A DNA stretch of 64,000 nucleotides from Phytophthora sp. 'mugwort' (lineage: Eukaryota; Oomycota; Peronosporomycetes; Peronosporales; Peronosporaceae): the NCBI GenBank assembly GCA_033558025.1, contig JAUCEF010000001.1:3038001-3102000 (forward strand), read 5' to 3'. The translations under genes were made by a program, and so were the position numbers. The notes under the pieces are model-generated. The model did not search any database. It worked only from the letters and a program-made list of their open reading frames with translations, and was not told the DNA's origin. Positions within the stretch are counted from its first letter, which is position 1. Every line of letters begins with the position of its first letter. This document shows positions 1 to 9,131 of this stretch, piece after piece.

Positions 1-1316
1 TAGCTGTAGCCCAAGGAATAAAAATCAGTCTGCACCGCTATCTATGTTTAGATAGCGAGGATCGAGTTCTGCAATGGGGTTAGATAAGATATTGTCGCAG
101 CTTGTAGCCGCCACACGGGATGACTATGAGTTCTCACGCTTGGTTAAAAAAACTCTGTCGAGCGCGCTCAGCGCGGCGGAGAAGGACGAGCTGCTCAGCT
201 GCATTACGATGCTTGTCGGCGCCCATTCGGAGACCGCGTACGACGATGTTCTTAAGTACATGTTCTCCATTTTGACGACGATGCCCGACTCGCCAAGTGG
301 AAGAAACATTTTATGGAGAACTGGCACTCGTGCCGCGATATGTGGGCATTACATCTTCGTGGGAACGTCGCTCATTTGGGAAATCATACGAACAACCGGT
401 ACGTGCGCTGTGCCTGACGTCTGTCGACCATCCGTCCACTAACGCTTTACTGCTCCTGCACGTAGACTTGAATCCGGCTGGGGAAAGCTGAAACCCCACC
501 TTAATAGAGGCGTGAAGCTGAACGAATCGTTACTCGGTGTCATGACGTACCAAGAGCGGTTTGAGGAGTCGTGGGAACGACCGGCTCGCCACCATTGGGG
601 CAGTTCCCATTTCGGATGTTTCCGATGAGCTCCAGCGTCTTGCAAACCTGATTTCTGAGCATGCGTTTCAGCTCGTTCGAGAGCAGTGGAATCTTGCTCA
701 TTTCATCCAGTACGAATTTCACAGCAAAGCTCGCCCAATCGAGTTGGTTCGCTACGTGCGAGCCCGTCGAAGAAGAGGACGAAGATCTCGACCGTGCCGA
801 CGACATCACGGACGAATACAAGATAAACGTGATCAGGTGGCGGTGCGCTTGTTTGTTCTCGACGACGAGGCTGTTGCCATGTCGTCACGTCATTTTCGTG
901 CGCAAAGCTAAAAAAGAATCCTTCCAGTGAATCCATTCAAGTTGAACTCGCGGTGGAAACTATCCTCGCACAAGGCATGGACTTCCGTGCCCATCGAATA
1001 TGACGACGATGAAGCAGGCATATGCGTTCAGGCCGAGTCTCCTATCCAGTCTGCGATGTCGCAGCCCGAAAAATTCAGACTCGCGCGCGACATCACCAAC
1101 GATATCTGCAGTCTCGCCAGCGAATTCGGGACGTCCAGATTTCATCGCATTGTACACTTCCTGAATAAGACCAAACATTTTTTTGAAACAAGGCACATTA
1201 CCCTAGTTGAAGACAGGGCCAGAGCCGCTACAATTTCTACACACCCAGTCGCAGGCCCAGCGACCTTCATCACAGTTCGAGTTCGACAACATACTTAACC
1301 ATGCGTGTGAGCTGTT

Positions 1317-1442
1317 AACCAGTCTACTGAGTCCGTCAACCAGTCTACTGAGTCTGTCGTCCAGTCTACGTAATCTGTCAACCAGTCTACTGAGTCTGTC
1401 GTCCAGTCTACGTAATCTGTCGACCAGTCTACTGATGCTAAC
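1317..1442 (+). repeat. 21-bp minisatellite encoding heptads NQSTESV
   Basis: Six direct 21-bp copies start at 1317, 1338, 1359, 1380, 1401 and 1422. In the frame of the surrounding Ser/Gln-rich protein they read as heptads of type (N/V/D)QSTESV. Copies 3 and 5 carry the same TAA stop (1371-1373 and 1413-1415), and copies 2-3 and 4-5 look like a duplicated 42-bp pair. Confidence 0.9.
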
Positions 1443-2094
1443 CAGTGTACTGAGGTCGACTACCCGCCTGCTGAGTACGGTCAGTATCTGGACCAGATTG
1501 CTGGGTTGGATCAGTCTCAAAATTTGCAGTGTACACAGATTCATGTGCAGTCTCCAGTGCGGTCTGATGGGTCTCGTGTCCAAGCTTGTGAGTCCCGTGC
1601 CAAGTCGCGCTCGTCTCAATGTGAGTCCACAATGTTTGAGGACGAATCTGTCGAGTTGGGCGATGCGGTAGACGCGTCCGTCGGGCAGACTCCATCCAAG
1701 TGCCAGTCGCACCAGCCGGCGTTACCCAACAATTCGGAAGTTGTAACTCTCAGCGATTCGGAGGAGGAAAACCAGGTAGCTACTCATGACAGCGCGAGTG
1801 GGGTGCTGAACACGGGAGATCCGCCGTTCAGGATCGTGTCGCGAACGCGTGCAGTGGGCATCCAAAGATTACGAGGACGCAGCGTCAGGCCAAAGTCCAC
1901 AAGCGTATCGAAAACACAAAGCGCCGGATTGCGGAGCATATAACGGGCAGCGAGAACAACCTCAAGAATCTGCAGGTCCTTTTTCAAACCAAGGACCTCG
2001 CCATCACAGCCGGGTCGTGCGGACCGATTCTCGAAGCGTTCGAGATCATGGACCAAGTAAAGAATAAGATTCCAGCCAAGTGGACCGTGAACGT

Positions 2095-2128
2095 CTCTCT
2101 CTCTCTCTCTCTCTCTTGGGGGGGGGGG
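2095..2128. repeat. (CT)n microsatellite followed by an 11-G run
   Basis: A run of CT dinucleotides (2095-2116) is followed by a single T and 11 G. It interrupts the reading frame of the SWIM/Ulp1 relic, and the frame differs on the two sides. Slippage here is a likely cause of one frameshift. Confidence 0.9.
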
Positions 2129-2966
2129 AAGACCGTTAACCTGAGGAGCTTCTTTAAAATACTCCCCGTGGAGGTGATGAACAAGTTTCGTTACCGCGCA
2201 AACTCTACATGTACACGTACTGATCGAAGAACGAGAAGACAATACCAACAGCCAGTCTCAAGTACACACTCATGAAGGTTAAGGTTGTCTACAACAAGAC
2301 GGCTCTTGAGACAAAAAAATGGAACTCAAAGTCGACAGGAACGCAAGCGCTGTGAGATCAGCCACCCGTTGGGTGAAGAGTCTCATTCAGCTGATGTTTG
2401 AGCCGGGTGAGATATTCCGCGATGTCGCCACAGGTAGCGATGGCGAGGAGTCGCCTATCGAGACCGTTGTCGACCAGCTCGCGCAAAGTTGACCTGTTCA
2501 ATCGCACCAGGTTTTCTCTAGTATCGTTCACCAGCTTAACGCTTCTTGACGATGTGTGCATGCAGTCGGGCTTTAACACGATCGCCAAGTTTACAAGAGC
2601 TACGGTTGTCCCCGTTTACGCGAGGCAGGCCACTGGTGTGGTGCAGTCGTCGACGCCAGCAAGGACAAGATCAGCGTGCTCATCATCGAACCGATGCAAG
2701 CCCACGTTGTACAGCTCAAACAAGGCGTCACAGAGCTGCTTGCTCCGTTCAAGGAATCTCGGGGCTTGAGTATCAGACCTCACACAGAATTTGGCCAGGT
2801 GGAGAACTACAACTGTGGCGTGTTTGTGTTCATGGCAATTGAGTTACACCTGCGTGGCATATCGGCGGCTCGCTACGATTGCGAAGACGTTGCTGCGTTC
2901 TTCAGGTACAGGTATCTCGCGCACCCCTCGACGTCTAGTCGTATATCGTTGAATATTCGAGTCTGA

Positions 2967-3320
2967 ATATTTTGTCCAATCTACCCAATCTTATTATAAA
3001 ATGTTAGCGAGGTCTGTGGCTATTGTGCAAGAATTCGCTAAGTCCCCGAATATAGTTCGTCCAATCTCACGAACCAAAACTCTAAGTGGTGAGTCTGTCT
3101 AATCTGTATCTCCTGCTGCGTATGAAATCTGCCGCCACTTTTGATTGGAAGTTCTCGCCACATGATGGAGCAAAATTTTGAAAAATACCGACTAAGTGCG
3201 ATATATCACTCTTCATCAAGAGCCCGTCTTTGCCTCCGGATTCTTGTCATCATGTGATGCGGTGCGCCAGATTGGACAGATCAAGGCAATTTTTATTTCA
3301 CAGATTAGGGCAATGGCCTT
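2967..3320. other. Intergenic, no gene seen
   Basis: This stretch is AT-rich and holds no long open frame, no recognised repeat and no RNA gene. It separates two decayed genes. Confidence 0.6.
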
Positions 3321-6300
3321 GTGTTTGATCTTTTTGGCAACACCGAATCCGAAATGAAGTTGTTCCAACAGGTACCAATCACGACCATCGGCACGAAGAA
3401 AGAGGTCAAGGCGCAGGGAGCCTCACATGACGGGAAGCTACTGACGGGAAGCGTGCTCGGCGTGCACTTCCAGTTCGCGAGCGAGAGTGCCGCATGCACC
3501 GACACCGACCTCGCCGTTACGGTCGCGGATTCCTCCAACGTCGTGGTGCTCAAGACCTGGGGGGGGGGGCAACAAAGCCAAAGTCCTGAGGGAACTCCTG
3601 GAAGACCCCGCGAGCACCAAAGTTGTGTATGACATGCGTCGGATTGCGCTGTGGCTCCGTCGGTATGGGACGAAGAGAATCAAGTCGTCATCACCCCCGT
3701 CAACTGCGTGGACTTGCAGCTCTTATGCGAGCACGTACACGGCTGGAACACGACTGACGCGAGTCTGTCTGAGATTGCAGAGCACTTCTGCGGCACAGGG
3801 TGGAGTGATATTGCGCACCAGGTGGAGGATTTTAATGCGAATCCGGTGGTATGGACAATCCCGCGCTGCAGTCCACAGCAGCTGGATGTGGTGGCGACAG
3901 CTGCACAGATAATTGTGGAGTGCTATCAAGCATCACGTTCCCACTATAGCGGCTCTGGTCTAAGCAACTCAACCAAAATATTATGGCAGCAGGTGCTCTC
4001 AAGCTCTGTGGCTTCGAGTTGGCCAGCAGATAATGCATCCGTTAGTTCAGAAGCACACCAACCAACAGGTCAACCGACCGCTCGACCAGTCAAAGTAGGA
4101 TCCACGGCAAAGTACATTACGACGACGGAAGAGTTGCAGAATCTGCTGGCAAACCACAACAGTATGCCTGTAGTGACGACGACGAAAACGATTGGCGTTC
4201 ACTTTCATTTTGTCAAAGATGAAGAAAATGATGCTGACTGTTTGTTACTATCACTACTGGAAATGCCTCACGAGATGGAGCGGCAGTCGTGTTGCAAGTC
4301 GACACTCTGGACAGAGCATTGGTGGTTGCAGGATTGAAGACGTTGTTGGAGGATCCGAAGAGAGTTAAGGTCATGTACAATCTGAGCCGAGTGGCGCGAT
4401 GGCTTAACCGTTACGGATTGACAGAGATCAGTCTCGCGAAATGTGTGGATTTGCAGCTACTGTACGAATTCGTAGCTGATGCAAGTGTGCCAACGGCGAG
4501 TATGGGACAAATTGCTGCACACTTTTCTTCCACGATTCCTACCAGCCTAGCAAACATTGTGGATGTTTATAACGTCACGAGAAAACCGTGGATGAAAATA
4601 CCGCTTGAATCCAAGCATTTGAAGAACTTAGTGATGGCTGTACAAGTGCTCCTCCGGTGCTTTGGTAGGGCACTCCCGAACAGGGCAAACCGAGAGGACG
4701 AGGTGAACCGCATTTACGCTGCAGCCAATGCAATATGGGTCAATACAATGGCCAGGAATGATGTGCATACTAAGTGCACATCATTCTTATTCGAGCATGG
4801 TTCACATTACGTCAGAAAGTTGTTAGGGCTGGACTCAACGTTGCCAGACCTCCAGTCGAGCCAAACCGGTGCCTCTTTGGCAGGTCCCGTCGATAAATTA
4901 TGCTCAGATCGAGCTATCAGATACGTCACATTGGATTCAGAACTTCAGCAGCTTCTTGGCAAAAACAACAACAAGCCAATCGCAGGAAACGCGGGTGTTG
5001 TGGGCGTTCACTTCCAGTTTACGAGGTTGAACGGTCCCGAGTCTGGCAAGCACGATGGTGACCAGTTAGTCGCCATCAGCATTTGTCGGTGCAGGATCCC
5101 TTGACACTGCTGTCGTGCTGCAGTCAGAGTCTCTTGGCGTGTTTACGGCGTTAAAGACGTTGTTAAGCGATCCAAGCACCGTGAAGGTGATGCACAATGT
5201 GCATCGCGCCGCGTTCTGGCTGCACCACAATGGACTGACCGATGCTCGGCTTGTAAACTGTGTTGATCTTCAGCTCGTGTACGAATGTACCATCAATCCG
5301 ACTCAGTATCGAGCTTCTATGCTAGAGATAGTGGAATCTTGCAAATCTTCTGGGTCGTCATTGAGCGTGGCAGGAACAATGGCGACATTCAAGCTGAAAA
5401 CGAAGCCTCTAAGCCCGGACGAATGGACATGCAGACCCTTATCAGATACGCTGCTGCAAAGACTAGCTAACGAGGCGCAGCTAAATGCGCAGTGCTATGA
5501 TCAACTCGACCGGCGATTTGCCTCAACAACAGCCTGTAACATCATGACATCAGCGCGCTGGCAATATGCCATTGTTAATCACGGATCTCGAGCAATTTGG
5601 TTTAATCCTGACGCAGACAACCAACCACGAAGTCTCGAGTGTTTCGCCTCCAACAAGAAAAAAATACCCGGATTGATTGCTCTACCAGCTGGTGTGTCGC
5701 CGCTCGAGCTCCAGTGTGAGCTTGACCCTCTGCTCGACCTTCTCCCACAACAATATGAAGATGCCATCCTCGCCATTGACGACTACCGCACAAAACTTGT
5801 TGATGTGTGTCTCGACGTTGGACGCATTCCTTACGTCTACGTAGGCAAGAAACAACGCATCGTACTCAGTCAAGCTGGCGCCACCGTTTTGAAAGAAACC
5901 ATTGATGAGATCATCACGAACCTCGGTGGAGAAATGCGCATCGGAGACGACAATCGAGCCGGCATCGACAGACAACTGCACCGCATCTCCGTCATGAGAA
6001 GCAAGACCGATGAGGTCTATGGACTCACCATAGACCTCATCGGTCTTGCTTCTCATGGCGTTGCGAAGTGCTCGTCCCACGCGAATGGTGATTCGCGTGG
6101 GACGAGCACTTCGCAACGCCGCCTGTGTGCTGACGGATTTGCTATTGAGTGATAAGCACGCTGACAAATCTGTGCTGGTCCTGGGTCACCCAGGCAGCGG
6201 CAAGACGACGCTCATTCGAGACGTGGTGTGTTTCTGAGACCATGGAGAACGTGTGTATCATCGACACGTCAAACGAGATCGGCGGTGACGGTCTGGTACC

Positions 6301-6777
6301 TCACGAGTGTGTCGGGTGGGCTCGACGTATGATGGTGCCGTCACTGGAGGCACAGGCCAGTGTGATGGTGGAGTGCGTGCAGAACCACACGGTGGAGACG
6401 CTGATTGTGGACGAAATCGGTCGGAAGGCGGAGGTGTTGGCTGCGTCAACGGTGCGTCAGCGCGGGCCTCGATTGATTGCGAGTGCTCACGGCGATTTCA
6501 GTGCGTTGATCAAGAATCCAGACCTGAAGGGGCTGGTTGGTGGCTCGCAGCAAGTGATTCTAGGCGACGGGGCTGCAGCAAAGTCTGCTACAAAGAACAA
6601 GCTGCAGACTCGCGAGCGGGTAATCCGATCTTTGATGTGATTGTGGAGCTGGATCACGTGGCTCGCGGTCGCTGCCGGATCATTTGGGATGTGGCGAAGG
6701 CGGTGGATAGTGTGCTGGAAGGCAACGGGTACTCGTTCGAGACGCGGCAGTGGGACGTCACCACGCGAGGTGTTTAG
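3321..6777 (+). pseudogene. Triple exonuclease-like repeats fused to an R3H/SpoIIIAA-type AAA ATPase, frameshifted
   Basis: Three related segments (about 3450-3930, 4180-4680 and 4985-5520) each show GVHFxF, a VVVLQ-type strand, a 'LLxDPxxxKVMxNxxRxAxWLxxxGL' helix and NCVDLQLxYE. This is the layout of WRN/DnaQ-like 3'-5' exonuclease folds. The usual acidic D-x-E of motif I reads H-x-Q here, so the copies look catalytically dead. From about 5740 the protein matches Ycf45/SpoIIIAA-R3H ATPases: Walker A GHPGSGKTTL (about 6190), DTSNEIGGDG, ARRMMV, Walker B-like LIVDEIGR (about 6405) and SAHGD. The C-terminal part ends at a stop near 6775. Frames break at the G run near 3560, near 3650, 4290 and 5105, at the 61-bp inverted insertion (6030-6090), near 6235 and near 6620. 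The fusion is seen in the sequence. What it did, perhaps nucleic-acid binding by inactive exonuclease folds, is inference. Confidence 0.72.
5994..6120. repeat. Two adjoining perfect hairpins made by a 61-bp inverted insertion
   Basis: Hairpin 1 has arms 5994-6022 and 6028-6056 (29 bp, loop 6023-6027). Hairpin 2 has arms 6057-6086 and 6091-6120 (30 bp, loop 6087-6090). By eye the arms are perfect. Removing 6030-6090 rejoins an ordinary ATPase sequence (VYGLT directly followed by IRVGRALRNA), so the 61 bp are an insertion. They are the reverse complement of the downstream arm followed by the upstream arm. The insertion shifts the frame. Confidence 0.93.
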
Positions 6778-7257
6778 GTGCTGGGAGTGCGGTAGATGCA
6801 GTGAGCGCGGAAAGGAATTGAATTGTAGTTTGTTGCTGTTCGAGCCAATTGACGTCATAATTCAAGTAAATCACGACAGCTGAATCAATGCGATGGCAAT
6901 TTTACTCCTCGAGCAGAATAATCTCATGTGTGCTTAGCTCTGTCCGTGTTCTTCAGTAATTACAGTCCCGCTCTTGCGTGGCAGATGTACAGTCCACGTG
7001 GAGCTGCACACACGCTACATTATCCCATCCGAAATGAAATTCATCTGTTACGCATGGTATCCCGCCATTTATCGAGCGCGCATGACATTCATCCTTCAAG
7101 CACATGAAATATATATTTTTTCAAGATTTTCTTGACGAGAGGTGGCACCATCTCAAGCAAAAAATATTGCTGTGCGAATTTTTAGGCTTTAGAGCTAAGC
7201 TGTCTAAAGTTCTTTTTTTGTAGTTTGTAGCATGCACAATGCGGCGACGAAGTCAGC
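6778..7257. other. Intergenic, no gene seen
   Basis: No coding or structural feature is recognised. It lies between the dead ATPase gene and a second remnant of its C-terminus. Confidence 0.55.
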
Positions 7258-7390
7258 TAAACAAGAACAATCTGCAGACCTTCAACGTGGTGGTGGAGCG
7301 GCATTATGCGGTTCACGATCACCGCCGGGTCATCTGAAATGCGGCGCAGACTGTGGATAGCGAGCTGGAAGGCAACGGCTACTCGAAGTG
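7258..7390 (+). pseudogene. Second, worn copy of the R3H ATPase C-terminus
   Basis: The segment reads approximately as LQTFNVVVERHY, then stop-containing sequence, then TVDSELEGNGYS. This parallels the FDVIVELDH...AVDSVLEGNGYS end of the ATPase relic about 620 bp upstream (6625-6745). Nucleotide similarity is obvious over 'tggaaggcaacgg'. It is a partial tandem duplicate with a TGA inside. Confidence 0.65.
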
Positions 7391-7582
7391 CTCGGTTTGC
7401 CGTGGTTGAAGATGGACCATCACTTTTTCAGCAAATATTAAAGCTGGTTTCATGAACCTCTTCAATCCGATACAGCTACATTTATCTTCTTCTGGGATAA
7501 TCTGACGCAAGCGACAGGAGACAGCCTGCCGAGCATCGGACGGCCCCAAGCAGGCCCACAGCCACAGCCTCCTAACGCCCCC

Positions 7583-8930
7583 ATGAACCGCAGCGTGCGC
7601 CCCGAGAACGTCGAGTTCACCGTCAAGGTGGGCAATAGACGTAGTCTGGCGCCAAGGGATTAGCAGGTCTAACCACCACTTTACTGCTGGTTTTAGGCAG
7701 CGGAGGACCTCGTGCTGACTGGCAAGGAGCGCTCGATCGTGCGCGTGTCCGCCAACAACATGTACTCGTGCCTGATGCAGAAGACGCAGCGGTTCTCATC
7801 GCTCTTCCGCCACTACAGCAAACACCACGGCCTGCCGCGCGAGTCGCTCGACTTCTTCTTCACGGTAGGACTTAGCATCTTATTTGCGACTTTTTAGGGC
7901 AAGGAATTAAAAACGTGGTCTATTGCCCCGCAGAACCGACTGGACCCGGAGGACTCGCCCGAGTCGGTGCATCTGCAGAAGGTGAGAGGAGGAGGAGGAA
8001 CTAGAAGCTGTTTTATCGCAGTCTCTTGACGGTTTTAACTGCTGCTTAGAATGATATTATCTTGGTGCGACGTCGAGTGGCGCCCACGACGCTGACACTG
8101 CCGAGTCACAGTGATGAGGCCTACTTTGCCACGATGAGAGAGCTGTTCCTGGTGAGGCACAAGCTGCTGGACAGTTGCTGGATCACTGGTAGCTGCTGAC
8201 GGGCGAGTTGTTAATACTTTTTTATTGGTAGAATGGTGTTGGCAGTGACATTACACTGGAGGTCGGACCGGATCGAGAGATCTTGCGGGCGCATCGACTG
8301 ATTCTTATAACAAGATGCGAGATCTTCGAGGCCATGTTCCGTCCAGGAGCGATGAAAGAGAGCGAGGACGGCGTGGTCCGCATTGAAGACCATTCCCCTG
8401 AGATGGTATCCAAGATGCTCGAGTTTATCTACACGAATCGTGTGCTGGATCTGGCCAAGCTCAACTCCAACGTACGTGCGCTAGGGATTTGGATGTGTGT
8501 GTGCAATGCGGATTTGTTTTTAGTAAATTAACGCTGTTTTTGGTTGTTCGTTTTCTTTAATGCCATCCAGCAACTTATCGACCTGCTAACGCTGTCGGAG
8601 CAATATCTACTGCTGCCACTGAAACACCTCTGTGAAGTCGCAGCGCAGGATGTTTTGTCCGTTGGGAATATTGGGCGATTCCTCTGTGCTGCGGAAAAGT
8701 TCAACGCTGCGTATTTGAAGGAATATTGCCTCGCCTTCTTCACGGACCACACTAACGAAATCATTGACGACGAGAACTTCCGCGAGGAGATTGAAAGCTG
8801 CCCATCTATGGCTCTTACTATCGTGCGCGCAATTACCCGCACTTCCGGGTCTTCGTTGGAGCCCGTGCAGAAGCGAAGAAGACTCAACATGCCATTCGAC
8901 GAGCCGGAATACTTATCCCCGAGCACCTGA
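7583..8930 (+). CDS. BTB/POZ protein with N-terminal ubiquitin-like (Rad60-SLD/SUMO-type) domain
   Basis: Six exons close in phase: 7583-7627, 7697-7864, 7934-7981, 8050-8151, 8232-8471 and 8571-8930, giving 320 aa. Residues about 12-105 (FTVK...IILVRRR) look like a ubiquitin fold of the Rad60-SLD/SUMO type. Residues about 120-225 are a BTB domain (GSDITLEV...LRAHRLIL...FRPGAMKES...MLEFIYTNRV), followed by BACK-like helices. The tail has a basic KRRR stretch. BTB proteins usually serve as Cullin-3 adaptors or dimerise; the ubiquitin-like domain could add a SUMO-pathway contact, which is inference. The start is the first ATG in frame. The frame stays open upstream without an ATG, so a further 5' exon is possible. 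The first intron could splice alternatively, but phase supports the form given. Confidence 0.85.
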
Positions 8931-9131
8931 GTGTCGAGCAGCGCTGCCTCCCTGGATTTAATCTTTATTTACTACGAACAATACCCCATGTCCGCTTTCC
9001 GTCAACATTAGCTTAGCATTCGCTTTGCGACCTCTGCAGGCGCGGTGCTACAGATGAAGCACAGGAAGAATTAACATGTAAACAAGGACCACGAAATACG
9101 CATTTCAACTCGTGAAGTGTCCGTCTCTGTC

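Larger units (their letters stand above)
74..2966 (+). pseudogene. SWIM zinc finger / Ulp1-peptidase relic (MULE-type transposon gene)
   Basis: This is a long decayed gene read in shifting frames. The 5' part (74-600) has the helical region that precedes SWIM fingers in MULE transposases. A good GT-AG intron (about 399-466) joins a TNNR-like segment to LESGWGKLKPHL. A SWIM-like Cys-x-Cys...Cys-x-His pattern lies at about 835-890 (CACLFSTTRLLPCRH). The middle (1310-2050) is low-complexity and holds an acidic SUMO-interacting-type motif, VVTLSDSEEE, near 1740. The 3' part (about 2600-2966) is a C48/Ulp1-like peptidase: GHWCGAVVD supplies the catalytic His and YNCGVFVF the Cys. MULE elements carrying Ulp1 domains are a known transposon class. 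In-frame TAA codons at 1371 and 1413, plus frameshifts near 330, 590, 1940 and 2110, mark it as dead. The true 5' end may lie outside the window. The DDE core of a MULE transposase is not visible. Confidence 0.7.

Noticed and set aside
3551..3570. Sequencing error in the G run as the sole cause of the broken exonuclease gene
   Set aside because: Other breaks in the gene (61-bp insertion, several shifts and a degenerate second copy) need real mutations, and neighbouring genes show no errors.
5994..6120. MITE or hairpin transposon
   Set aside because: The arms are the gene's own coding sequence, not foreign DNA, and the insert is fully explained as an inverted local copy.
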